DNA from: DASTCZ01 sp035308165
GTDB taxonomy: Bacteria > Acidobacteriota > Terriglobia > Acidiferrales > UBA7541
NCBI GenBank assembly: GCA_035308165.1
Contig: DATGHC010000067.1
Span: 124,001 to 188,000, forward strand
Reading direction: 5' to 3'
DNA: 64,000 nucleotides
Positions 34,028 to 42,288 of this stretch are shown here, one piece after another; positions within the stretch are counted from its first letter, which is position 1, and each line of letters begins with the position of its first letter. The notes beneath the pieces were generated by a model. The model saw only the letters and a list, made by a program, of their open reading frames with translations, did no database searches and was not told the origin of the DNA. The translations under genes and the position numbers were made by a program.

Positions 34028-35839
34028 ATGGATCCCAGATTCATACGAAATTTCTGCATCATCGCGCACATTGACCACGGCAAATCCACGCTGGCCGACC
34101 GTTTGCTCGAACTCACCGGCGCGCTTTCACAGCGTGAAATGACCGAGCAAGTGCTGGACTCCATGGACCTGGAGCGCGAGCGCGGGATCACCATCAAAGC
34201 GAAGAGTATTCGTCTGCACTACAAAGCCAGGGACGGAAACACATATCGAATCAACCTGATTGATACGCCGGGGCACGTGGATTTTTCATACGAAGTTTCG
34301 CGCGCCCTTTCCGCCTGCGAAGGAGCGCTGTTGGTGGTGGACGCAAGCCAAGGGGTTGAGGCGCAAACCGTCGCCAACACTTTTCTTGCCGCGCATCACA
34401 ACCTGACCATCATTCCCGTGATTAACAAAATTGATCTGCCCGCCGCGCAGCCGGAAGTGGTCCGCGAACAAATTGAAAATGTGCTGGCCATTCCCGCGAA
34501 AGACGCGCTGCTGATCAGCGCCAAGAGCGGACAGGGTGTTGACGAGGTTCTTGAAGCCATCGTTGCACGCGTCCCGTCGCCTGTGGGTTCGTCCGACTCT
34601 CCCCTGCGCGCGCTGATTTTCGATTCATGGTTTGACGCCTACCGTGGCGCGGTTGTCCTGGTCCGCGTGATGGAAGGACGCATGACGCGTAGCATGCGAG
34701 TGAAGCTGTGCTTCAGTGACGAGGTACACGAGGTGGAATCGCTCGGCGCGCTCACGCCCAAGCCGGTCGTGCTGGACGAGTTGGCGGCCGGCGACGTCGG
34801 TTTCGTGGTTGCCAACATCAAGCAGGTTGCCGACGCGCGCGTTGGTGACACCATCGTCGAAGTGGATCGCCCCGCCGCTCCCCTGCCAGGATTTGAGGCC
34901 ATCAAGCCCATGGTTTTTGCCGGGCTTTTTCCCGTGCTGGCCGACGATTACGAACCATTGCGAGATGCCTTGGGCAAATTGCAATTGAACGACGCAGCAT
35001 TCTTTTACGAGCCGGAGAATTCCGCTGCGTTGGGATTCGGTTACCGCTGCGGATTCCTGGGCTTGCTCCACATGGAAATCGTTCAGGAGAGGCTGGAACG
35101 CGAGTTTGGGCTGAACCTGATCACCACCGCGCCATCGGTGCGCTATCGCATCACCACCAAGGACAGCGGGCAAACCCTGGAAGTGGACAATCCCACGAAA
35201 TTTCCTTCGCCCAATATCATCGACAAAATTGAAGAACCGGTTATCCGCGCCATGATCATCACCTCGGAGGAGTCCGTCGGCGCGATTCTGCAGCTCTGCG
35301 AAGACAAGCGCGGAGTACAAAAAAACTTTGAGTACCTCTCGCCTACACGCGTGATGGTGACTTATGACCTTCCGCTGAATGAAATCGTGCTCGATTTTTA
35401 CGACCGTTTGAAGAGCGTGTCGCGCGGCTATGCTTCGCTGGATTACCAGCTCGCGGATTACCAGGAAGCGGATCTGGTCAAGCTCGATGTGCTGGTGGGC
35501 GGCGAGCCGGTGGATGCGCTGACGATGGTGTGCCACCGCGACCAATCATTTGAGCGAGGGCGCGAATTGGTGCGGCGTCTCCGGAAGCTGATTCCGCGGC
35601 AGATGTTTGAAGTCCCCATCCAGGCGGCCATCGGCAGCCGGGTGATTGCGCGCGAAACGGTGGCGGCCATGCGCAAAAACGTTCTGGCGAAGTGCTATGG
35701 CGGTGACATTACTCGCAAACGAAAACTATTGGAGAAACAAAAGGAAGGCAAGAAACGCATGAAGCGAGTGGGGCGCGTGGATATTCCTCAGGAAGCGTTT
35801 CTGGCGGTTCTCCGTGTCACCGACGACGTTGAAGAATAG
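34028..35839 (+). CDS. lepA: Elongation factor 4 (LepA)
   Basis: The protein has 603 residues. The GTPase domain has AHIDHGKSTLADRL (G1), RGITIKAKS (G2), DTPGHVDF (G3) and NKIDLP (G4). The C-terminal part has the EF-G-like domains and the LepA-specific tail (AKCYGGDITRKRKLLEKQKEGKKRMK). It is a ribosome-dependent GTPase that helps initiation or back-translocates stalled ribosomes. The length is normal. No good SD is seen before ATG 34028, though the N-terminus fits the family. Confidence 0.97.
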   Translation: MDPRFIRNFCIIAHIDHGKSTLADRLLELTGALSQREMTEQVLDSMDLERERGITIKAKSIRLHYKARDGNTYRINLIDTPGHVDFSYEVSRALSACEGALLVVDASQGVEAQTVANTFLAAHHNLTIIPVINKIDLPAAQPEVVREQIENVLAIPAKDALLISAKSGQGVDEVLEAIVARVPSPVGSSDSPLRALIFDSWFDAYRGAVVLVRVMEGRMTRSMRVKLCFSDEVHEVESLGALTPKPVVLDELAAGDVGFVVANIKQVADARVGDTIVEVDRPAAPLPGFEAIKPMVFAGLFPVLADDYEPLRDALGKLQLNDAAFFYEPENSAALGFGYRCGFLGLLHMEIVQERLEREFGLNLITTAPSVRYRITTKDSGQTLEVDNPTKFPSPNIIDKIEEPVIRAMIITSEESVGAILQLCEDKRGVQKNFEYLSPTRVMVTYDLPLNEIVLDFYDRLKSVSRGYASLDYQLADYQEADLVKLDVLVGGEPVDALTMVCHRDQSFERGRELVRRLRKLIPRQMFEVPIQAAIGSRVIARETVAAMRKNVLAKCYGGDITRKRKLLEKQKEGKKRMKRVGRVDIPQEAFLAVLRVTDDVEE

Positions 35840-35855
35840 CGAGCTTCTCCAAAAT

Positions 35856-35888
35856 TCTCCGCGTAACCTCTGTGTCCTCTGTGGTGAG
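35856..35888. repeat. Dispersed CT-rich intergenic repeat
   Basis: The stretch CTCCGCGTAACC-TCTGTGTCCTCTGTGGTGA lies in the 105-nt gap between lepA and xseA. It belongs by eye to a family of CTCTGTG-type dispersed words (CTCCGCGTxxCCTCTGTGTCCTCTGTGGT) that recur in intergenic DNA of many environmental bacteria. It is composed of near-repeats of CTCTGTG. There is one copy in this window. Confidence 0.45.
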
Positions 35889-35945
35889 GTCTTTTTTGTG
35901 GATTAACTGTCAATTGCTCTTGCCCAGGAGAATTTCGTGATGAAA

Positions 35946-37310
35946 TTACGTTGCAGGCTCGCGGCGCTTTACTTCGGCCACCAGTCGCCCGCGTGCCAGA
36001 CGCACCGCAATCGCATCTCCGGCCGCGACCTGCTCGGCATTGCGCACCACTTTCCCCGCGGCGTCGTACACAATCGCGTAGCCCCGGTCAAGCACCCGCA
36101 ACGGGCTGCGCTCCTCGAGTTGCAGCACCAGCCGCTCATATCTCTGCCGCTTGGCCACCAGAAAGCGATCCATCCGCTGACGGAGGTTGCCGGCATTGTG
36201 CTCCGCACGCAAACGCATGGCCGCCAGCCGGGCGCGTAAATCGAATGCCACCACGCGCGCGCGCGCTTCGATGAATCGAGTGCGTAAAAGTTCGAGTTTT
36301 TCACGGAGCGCGTCGCCCAATCGCAGGGAAAGCTCGTCCGTGCGCTGACGATATTCGCGGACCAGATCTTCCGGCCGCCGAAAGGCGCGATTCGCCATCA
36401 ACTCTTGCAGCCGGTGGCGCTTATCCAGGATGAAAAACCGCGCGTGTTCGGCCATGCTGGCCAGCAATTGTTGAATGTGGCGGTCGAACGCTTCGCGCGG
36501 TTGCAACACCATTTCCGCGGCGGCCGATGGAGTGGATGCGCGAACGTCAGCGACAAAGTCCGCGATCGTGAAATCCGTTTCGTGGCCCACCGCGGAAACG
36601 ACCGGGATGTTTGACGCGGCGATGGCGCGGGCGACTTTCTCCTCGTTGAACGCCCACAAATCTTCTAGCGATCCGCCGCCGCGCGCCAGTATCAAAACGT
36701 CGGCGGCATTGCGCGCGCTGAAAAACTGGAACGCTCCAGCGATATCATCGGCGGCGCCTTCCCCCTGCACGCGCACGGGATAAATCATCACCCGCACGTT
36801 GGGGAACCTGCGGCGGAGGATGCGCAAGATGTCGCGCAGCGCCGCCGCGCGCGGAGATGTGATGACGCCGATGCGCATCGGCAGCATCGGCAGCGGCTTC
36901 TTCCGCACGGGATCGAAAAGCCCTTCCGCTTCCAGTTTTTTCTTAAGTTGCTCGAAGGCCAGTTGCAACGCGCCCAGTCCGACCGGCTCGACGTTCTCGA
37001 CGTAGATCTGATACTCGCCGCGTGTTTCGTAAACGCTGATAGAACCGCGCACTCGCACCTTTAATCCGTCCTCCGGACGGAACTTCAGGCGCGTGGCCAC
37101 ATTGCGGAAGCAAACGCAACGCACCTGTGCCGCCGCGTCCTTCAAAGTGAAATAGAGGTGTCCGGATTGCGCTTCGCGGTAATTCGAGATTTCGCCTTCC
37201 ACCCAAACACCCGTGAACGCCGTGGTGAGCAATTCGCGGATGCGTGCCGTCAGCTCGCTGACCGTCCAGACTTTGCGTTCGGGGATTAAATTGAATTGAA
37301 GCTGCGACAC
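35946..37310 (-). CDS. xseA: Exodeoxyribonuclease VII large subunit
   Basis: The protein has 454 residues from GTG 37310, which has GAGGA seven bases upstream; a TTG at 37337, overlapping the previous stop by 4 nt, would add nine residues. Family features are the N-terminal OB-fold (VWTVSELTARIRELL, VWVEGEISNYREAQSGHLYFTLKD) and the catalytic domain (GVITSPRAAALRDILRIL, DVLILARGGGSLEDLWAFNEE, VSAVGHETDFTIADFVAD). A coiled-coil region follows. Exo VII degrades single-stranded DNA in both directions. I find no gene for the small subunit XseB next to it. Confidence 0.95.
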   Translation of the reverse strand: MSQLQFNLIPERKVWTVSELTARIRELLTTAFTGVWVEGEISNYREAQSGHLYFTLKDAAAQVRCVCFRNVATRLKFRPEDGLKVRVRGSISVYETRGEYQIYVENVEPVGLGALQLAFEQLKKKLEAEGLFDPVRKKPLPMLPMRIGVITSPRAAALRDILRILRRRFPNVRVMIYPVRVQGEGAADDIAGAFQFFSARNAADVLILARGGGSLEDLWAFNEEKVARAIAASNIPVVSAVGHETDFTIADFVADVRASTPSAAAEMVLQPREAFDRHIQQLLASMAEHARFFILDKRHRLQELMANRAFRRPEDLVREYRQRTDELSLRLGDALREKLELLRTRFIEARARVVAFDLRARLAAMRLRAEHNAGNLRQRMDRFLVAKRQRYERLVLQLEERSPLRVLDRGYAIVYDAAGKVVRNAEQVAAGDAIAVRLARGRLVAEVKRREPAT

Positions 37311-37333
37311 GCGATTTTCCTCGGCGCCTTTCT

Positions 37334-37567
37334 TCAACGGCGGAAATGCGAGACCAGCCAGAATACCGCGGAAAGAATAACGCTCAAAACAATGCAGGTC
37401 ACGATAGGAAAATAAACCGCCCCGTGCTTACCTTGCCAGGCGATATCGCCGGGCAATCGGCCCAAGCGAAATGGCAATCTGCCACCGTAGAAGAGAAGCG
37501 CGCCTACAACGAGCAGTATGCCACCAAGCAGCAGAAGCGTCCGCCCGATTTCGCGCACCGGGTCCAT
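37334..37567 (-). CDS. DUF2905 membrane protein
   Basis: The protein has 77 residues from ATG 37567. Two hydrophobic helices (GRTLLLLGGILLVVGALLFYGG and VYFPIVTCIVLSVILSAVFWLV) flank the motif GRLPGDI, which identifies DUF2905, a small inner-membrane family of unknown function. It lies directly upstream of xseA, with which it is probably co-transcribed, and 21 nt before the ndk stop on the other side (same strand, ndk is downstream-most of its own unit). Confidence 0.85.
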   Translation of the reverse strand: MDPVREIGRTLLLLGGILLVVGALLFYGGRLPFRLGRLPGDIAWQGKHGAVYFPIVTCIVLSVILSAVFWLVSHFRR

Positions 37568-37588
37568 GTCCGTGAGAATCAAAAACGC

Positions 37589-38008
37589 TTAGAGTAACTC
37601 GTGGCCGGAGAAAAAATAGCCAATCTCAAATGCGGCTGTTTCCGGAGCGTCCGACCCGTGGGTGCAATTGAACTGAATGCTGGTGCCCAGATCGCGGCGA
37701 ATCGTGCCCGGCACGGCCTTGGCGGGGTCGGTAGCGCCCATCGTTTCGCGCCATTTGGAAATGGCGCCCTGCGCTTCAAGAACGATCACGATTGCCTTGC
37801 CGGAGCTCATGAACTCGGTAAGCTCGCCAAAAAATGGACGTGCTTTGTGAACCGCGTAAAAACCCTCCGCTTCCGATTTGCTGAGCCGAACCGATTTAAT
37901 GGCCACAATTGAGAACCCCGCTTTGTGAATACGCGACAGGATCTCCCCTTGCTTCCCGCTCTTCACCGCGTCGGGCTTGATGATTGCTAGTGTTCGTTCA
38001 ACAGCCAC
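37589..38008 (-). CDS. ndk: Nucleoside diphosphate kinase
   Basis: The protein has 139 residues from a GTG start at 38008, supported by GGAGG six bases upstream; the open frame reaches further but without family similarity. It begins AVERTLAIIKPDAV, and has the active-site His in NCTHGSDAPE, the usual NDPK signature. It balances NTP pools by phosphate transfer. The gene follows sucD by 37 nt, so sucC-sucD-ndk may form one unit; pairing with succinyl-CoA synthetase is functionally sensible because both handle NDP/NTP. Confidence 0.96.
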   Translation of the reverse strand: MAVERTLAIIKPDAVKSGKQGEILSRIHKAGFSIVAIKSVRLSKSEAEGFYAVHKARPFFGELTEFMSSGKAIVIVLEAQGAISKWRETMGATDPAKAVPGTIRRDLGTSIQFNCTHGSDAPETAAFEIGYFFSGHELL

Positions 38009-38045
38009 AATTCCCTCCTGGTTTGAATGCAAATGGAACTCGTTG

Positions 38046-38993
38046 CTACTTTTTCTTTCGTGGTTTTGGTTTGCGTTTGGCGTTTTTCTTCGCCGGCTTC
38101 GCCACTTTTCTTCCGCGCGACTTGCCGCCAAGAGTTTTTGCCAACGTGTGCCCAATTTCTGCCGGGCTCTGCACCGTGTGAATTCCCGCCGCCTGCATCG
38201 CCGCGTACTTTTCCTTCGCGGTGCCCTGCCCGCCGCTGATGATCGCTCCGGCGTGCCCCATGCGGCGTCCCGGGGGAGCGGTTTGCCCGGCGATGAAACC
38301 CACCACCGGCTTTTTCACATGCGCACGAATAAATTCCGCGGCCTTTTCTTCGGCGCTGCCGCCAATTTCGCCAATCATCACTATGGCATCGGTTTCGGGG
38401 TCGTCATTGAACAAGCGAATCGCATCCAAAAAATTCGTACCGATGATTGGGTCACCACCAATCCCAATGCAAGTGGATTGCCCGATGCCCAGCCGGGTCA
38501 ATTGGTCCACAGCTTCGTAGGTCAAGGTGCCGCTGCGGCTCACCAATCCAACGCGCCCTTGCTTGTGAATGCGCCCGGGCATGATTCCAATCTTGCATTT
38601 GCCAGGCGAAATGATCCCCGGGCAGTTGGGTCCAATCAGACGCGTCCCGCCGCCGCGCAGCACCGCCCACACGCGCACCATGTCGAGCACCGGAATCCCT
38701 TCGGTGATGCAAACCACCAGCGGCAACTTGGAATCGGCCCCTTCCAGAATTGCATCCGCGGCAAATGGAGGCGGCACGAAAATCACCGAGGCATTCGCTC
38801 CCGTCGCTTTCACTGCATCCGCGACCGTGTTAAAAACGGGCAGGCCCATGTGTTTCGTCCCGCCCTTGCCTGGTGTAACGCCGCCCACCACTTTCGTGCC
38901 GTACTCGAGCATCTGCTCGGCGTGGAAGCTGCCTTCTCGCCCGGTGAGGCCCTGCACAATCAGACGCGTTTTTTCATTTACAAGAATGCTCAT
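38046..38993 (-). CDS. sucD: Succinyl-CoA synthetase alpha subunit
   Basis: The protein has 315 residues. Motifs are VQGLTGREGSFHAEQM for CoA binding, LIGPNCPGIISPG, and the phosphohistidine H247 in GRRMGHAGAIISG. It makes succinate and NTP from succinyl-CoA in the TCA cycle with SucC. The last 25 or so residues (from SRGRKVAKPAKKNAK onwards) are an unusual Lys/Arg/Pro-rich tail with no counterpart in E. coli SucD. The start overlaps the sucC stop by 4 nt (ATGA). Confidence 0.96.
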   Translation of the reverse strand: MSILVNEKTRLIVQGLTGREGSFHAEQMLEYGTKVVGGVTPGKGGTKHMGLPVFNTVADAVKATGANASVIFVPPPFAADAILEGADSKLPLVVCITEGIPVLDMVRVWAVLRGGGTRLIGPNCPGIISPGKCKIGIMPGRIHKQGRVGLVSRSGTLTYEAVDQLTRLGIGQSTCIGIGGDPIIGTNFLDAIRLFNDDPETDAIVMIGEIGGSAEEKAAEFIRAHVKKPVVGFIAGQTAPPGRRMGHAGAIISGGQGTAKEKYAAMQAAGIHTVQSPAEIGHTLAKTLGGKSRGRKVAKPAKKNAKRKPKPRKKK

Positions 38994-40159
38994 CGCGCAC
39001 CTCTCGCGAGAGCAACAATTTTCTCCGCGCCGTCCTTCATTCCATTAGCAATAGTGAAGTTCAGTTTTGATTCGCTCAAAATCTTCTTTCCCAGCTCGAC
39101 GTTGGTGCCCTCCATCCGCACAACAATGGGCACCGTGATTCCCAGTTCCCGTGCGGCCGCCACAACGCCGGTCGCCAGCACGTCGCATCGCAAGATTCCA
39201 CCAAAAATATTGATGAACACGCCTCTTACTTCAGCATCGCTGATCAGGATGCGGAATGCATTCTTCACCTGCTCGGCGCTCGCTCCTCCCCCGACGTCCA
39301 GAAAATTGGCGGGGGATCCACCGGCCAGTTTGATGATATCCATGGTTGCCATGGCCAATCCCGCACCGTTGACCATGCAGCCAACGGTGCCATCGAGCTT
39401 GATGTAATTCAGATTGAATTTTGAGGCCTCCACTTCCAGTGGATCCTCTTCATCCAAGTCGCGTAATTCCTTCAGCTCCGGATGGCGATAGAGCGCACTG
39501 TCATCGAAGGTCATCTTCGCGTCGAGCGCCACCAGTTTTCCATCGCCGGTCACGATGAGCGGATTAATTTCAGCTAACGAGGCGTCGGTTTCCATCATGG
39601 CCCGATAGAGCGCCTTGAAAAATGGGAATGCCGCGGCAACCGAATCACCGCTCAGCCCCAATCCGAACGCGAGCTTGCGTGCCTGGTAAGGCTGCAAGCC
39701 GGCGATGGGACTGATGGTCTCGCGCAAAATTGCAGCGGGGTCCTTGTGCGCGACCTCTTCAATTTCCATCCCGCCGGCCGCGCTGACCATCAACACCGGC
39801 GCCGCGACAGCGCGATCTATTACCACGCCCAGATAAAGTTCGCGCTTGATGTCCAGCCCTTCTTCAATCAACAACCGCTTGACGATTTTTCCGCCTGGAC
39901 CGGTTTGAGGAGTGACCAGATTCATTCCGAGCATATCCTTCGCAAGCCTGGCCGCCTCCTCCGGCGACTTGGCCAGCTTCACGCCGCCCGCTTTGCCCCG
40001 TCCCCCCGCATGGATTTGCGCCTTCACTACGACCACTCTTGTGCCCAGCTTCTCCGCCGCGGCGCGCGCTTCCTCCGCCTTGAACACAACAATGCCGCGC
40101 GGCACCGGCACTCCGAATTTCGCCAGGATTGCTTTGGCCTGATATTCGTGAATCTTCAT
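38990..40159 (-). CDS. sucC: Succinyl-CoA synthetase beta subunit
   Basis: The protein has 389 residues from ATG 40159 (AGGAG four to five bases upstream); GTG 40162 is one codon earlier. An ATP-grasp domain begins KIHEYQAKAILAKFGVPVPRG, with AQIHAGGRGKAGGVKLA for nucleotide binding and GIAEINPL-like LAEINPLIV for the metal site. The C-terminal half has NGAGLAMATMDIIKLAGGSPANFLDVGGGA. It pairs with SucD. Start of the likely sucC-sucD-ndk unit. Confidence 0.97.
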   Translation of the reverse strand: MKIHEYQAKAILAKFGVPVPRGIVVFKAEEARAAAEKLGTRVVVVKAQIHAGGRGKAGGVKLAKSPEEAARLAKDMLGMNLVTPQTGPGGKIVKRLLIEEGLDIKRELYLGVVIDRAVAAPVLMVSAAGGMEIEEVAHKDPAAILRETISPIAGLQPYQARKLAFGLGLSGDSVAAAFPFFKALYRAMMETDASLAEINPLIVTGDGKLVALDAKMTFDDSALYRHPELKELRDLDEEDPLEVEASKFNLNYIKLDGTVGCMVNGAGLAMATMDIIKLAGGSPANFLDVGGGASAEQVKNAFRILISDAEVRGVFINIFGGILRCDVLATGVVAAARELGITVPIVVRMEGTNVELGKKILSESKLNFTIANGMKDGAEKIVALARGAR

Positions 40160-40245
40160 CACGCTCCTATCAATGCTAAAATCTTCACGCTCGCAAAGTA
40201 TTTGAGTTTACTTGGAACACTGCCGTGCAGCAAGGAGGCCCCTCT

Positions 40246-40434
40246 TTGGCGCTGGAAATGAAGGTTCGATGCATGCATTGCGAACGCCCACTGGCGCCCA
40301 ACGGTGAGGCGTTTATCTGCTCGCATGAATGCACCTTTTGCCGCCAATGCACGGAGGATTTCACACACGAATGCCCGAATTGCGGCGGCGAATTGGTGGC
40401 CCGCCCTCGCCGGAAAACGGCGGGCACACTATGA
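40246..40434 (+). CDS. DUF1272 zinc-ribbon-like protein
   Basis: The protein has 62 residues from a TTG at 40246, preceded by a strong AAGGAGG at 7-nt spacing; a GTG at 40225 lies before that SD and is less likely. It is Cys-rich: CMHCERPL, ICSHECTFCRQCTEDF and CPNCGGEL, giving about four zinc-binding pairs, the DUF1272 pattern, ending in ARPRR. Function is unknown. The stop overlaps the trpD ATG by 4 nt, an unusual coupling to a tryptophan gene. It is divergent from sucC. Confidence 0.85.
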   Translation: MALEMKVRCMHCERPLAPNGEAFICSHECTFCRQCTEDFTHECPNCGGELVARPRRKTAGTL

Positions 40435-41471
40435 AACTGGAATCGCATCTGGCTACGATCGAGGCTGGAAAGCACCTCACGCGCAGCGAATCAGAATCGG
40501 TGATGGAGGAATTGCTGACCGGCCACCTCACCGACGAGCAGATCGTTCAATTGCTTTCCGCGTTGCGGGATAAGGGCGAGTCGGTTGATGAATTGGTGGG
40601 CTTCGCCACTGTAATGCGCCGCCACGCGAAGAAAGCTTTCGACGAGCAGCGAATTCCCGCGAGCGAATTGGTCGATACTTGTGGAACGGGTGGCGCTTCC
40701 CGCGGCACGTTCAATATTTCCACCGCGGCGGCGTTCGTCGCCGCGGGCGCGGGTGTCCGCGTGGCGAAGCATGGCAACCGCTCATACACTTCGCGCAGTG
40801 GCTCGGCCGACGTGTTGGAGGCTCTCGGCGTGCGCGTGGATTTGGCTCCCGATCGAGCGGGCGACGCCATCGATCAAATCGGCATCGGCTTCCTCTACGC
40901 CCCCGCGGCACACAGCGCTGCGCGTTTCGCCATTCCCGCACGCCGCCGCCTTGGCGGGCACACCATTTTTAATTTATTGGGCCCGCTCACCAATCCGGCG
41001 GGAGCAGGCGCGCAGGTTCTGGGAGTGTTTGCCGCAAAATGGGTTGAGCCTATGGCGCGCGCTCTGGCCGAGCTCGGCTCCCATCACGCATTTGTCGTTC
41101 ACGGCGACGACGGGCTGGGTGAAATCTCGCTCAGTGGCGGTACTCTTGTCGCCCAGGTCCGTGGCCAGGAAGCTGGGCCGCCCATTGTCAACATGCTTCA
41201 CATCACGCCGGAGGATTTTGGCCTCGAGCGCGCTCCATTAGAGGAGCTCGCCGGGGGCGACCCGGCACAAAATGCCGCCATTCTGCGGGCCATTCTGCAG
41301 GGTGAACGCGGCCCGCGTCGCGACATTGTTGTCGCCAACGCCGCCGCTGCCATCGTTGCCGCCGGACGCGCGGCTGGCTTCCGCGAAGGCGCGCAGCTCG
41401 CCAACAAATCCATCGACTCACGCGCGGCACTCGAGAAACTTCTCGCTCTCATCGAATTCACTAACCGCTGA
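40431..41471 (+). CDS. trpD: Anthranilate phosphoribosyltransferase
   Basis: The protein has 346 residues from ATG 40431; an earlier in-frame ATG at 40329 lies inside the DUF1272 gene. Motifs are DTCGTGGASRGTFNIST for PRPP binding (family GTGG(D)...TFNIST, with A where D is common), KHGNRSYTSRSGSADVLEALG, and FNLLGPLTNPAGA. It joins anthranilate to PRPP in tryptophan synthesis. It is separated by over 4 kb from trpE-trpG, which lie on the opposite strand. Confidence 0.95.
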   Translation: MKLESHLATIEAGKHLTRSESESVMEELLTGHLTDEQIVQLLSALRDKGESVDELVGFATVMRRHAKKAFDEQRIPASELVDTCGTGGASRGTFNISTAAAFVAAGAGVRVAKHGNRSYTSRSGSADVLEALGVRVDLAPDRAGDAIDQIGIGFLYAPAAHSAARFAIPARRRLGGHTIFNLLGPLTNPAGAGAQVLGVFAAKWVEPMARALAELGSHHAFVVHGDDGLGEISLSGGTLVAQVRGQEAGPPIVNMLHITPEDFGLERAPLEELAGGDPAQNAAILRAILQGERGPRRDIVVANAAAAIVAAGRAAGFREGAQLANKSIDSRAALEKLLALIEFTNR

Positions 41472-41656
41472 TCGCGGGGAAGCTCCGATTCCTTCCGCGA
41501 ACCAATTTCGCAAAGTGATGCACATCCTCAATTCCAGGGCCAGTCTCTGATACGCCACAGGCTCAAATTGCGACGCTTGGCCTGGCTCAAAAATCGTTAA
41601 AATATTGCGAAGCGGTCAAGCCCGCATCCAAAGAGCGTACTTTCCGGAGGGTATAA

Positions 41657-42226
41657 ATGAATTCACGCAAATTGACTGGAATCATTGTGATTGCAGTAGT
41701 GCTCTGCGTATTCGCTGCAGCCCACATTACCAATGCCGCGCAGGTTGACTTTTTCCTGAAGGTCACCGGCACCCAGCAGGGGCAATTCAAAGGCGAAGGG
41801 TCAACAGGGGGCACAGGCCAAATTGCTGCTGCGCAATTCAAGTATCAGGCCACCGCGTCTCAAGATGCCGCCGCGAAGACCGGGGATCAGGCAACCGCGG
41901 CGCCTGTTGGCCGTCGGGTGCACAGCTCCATAACGATTGTAAAGGAGATCGGAGCGGCCTCGCCGATGTTCGCCAAGGCGTTGAGCAGCAACGAAGTTCT
42001 TCGCTCGGTGGATATCGAATTCGTGCACCCGGGGCCCGCTGGCGCGCCCGAAATTTACAAGACCATGCACCTGACCAACGCGATCATCTCCTCGATCCGG
42101 CAACTTCCAGGCAATGGCAAGTCCAAGCTGGAAGAGATCACCTTTATCGTGCAACCTGTAGCGATTGAAGTGATGGCCAAGAATGGCAACAAGACGGCGA
42201 TGGACGATTGGCTCGCTTCCAAGTAA
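41657..42226 (+). CDS. Hcp-like protein with a signal peptide
   Basis: The protein has 189 residues. An N-terminal hydrophobic segment (about residues 8-27, ending HITNAA) looks like a Sec signal peptide. The mature part follows the Hcp1 tube-protein layout: DFFLKVTGTQQGQFKGEG at the start, a RVHSSITIVKEIGAASPMFAKAL middle strand-helix unit, a KTMHLTNAIISSIRQ strand and LEEITFIVQPVAIEV near the end. Hcp proteins form hexameric tubes of type VI secretion and normally lack signal peptides. No other T6SS gene is in the window. An in-frame Ala/Thr-rich insert (about 50-80) is unusual. A terminator follows. Confidence 0.72.
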   Translation: MNSRKLTGIIVIAVVLCVFAAAHITNAAQVDFFLKVTGTQQGQFKGEGSTGGTGQIAAAQFKYQATASQDAAAKTGDQATAAPVGRRVHSSITIVKEIGAASPMFAKALSSNEVLRSVDIEFVHPGPAGAPEIYKTMHLTNAIISSIRQLPGNGKSKLEEITFIVQPVAIEVMAKNGNKTAMDDWLASK

Positions 42227-42256
42227 AGGCCAAACAAATCCTTTGGGAACCCAAGG

Positions 42257-42288
42257 CGGGCGCCACCTGTGCGCCCGTCTTTTTTATT
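42257..42288 (+). terminator. Intrinsic terminator of the Hcp-like gene
   Basis: CGGGCGC-CACCTGT-GCGCCCG is a 7-bp stem with a 7-nt loop, followed on the + strand by TCTTTTTTATT. It slightly overlaps the end of the convergent permease gene. Confidence 0.85.

Noticed and set aside
37311..37588. Possible xseB (exonuclease VII small subunit) next to xseA.
   Set aside because: The small gene there has two membrane helices and a GRLPGDI motif (DUF2905), not the XseB helices.
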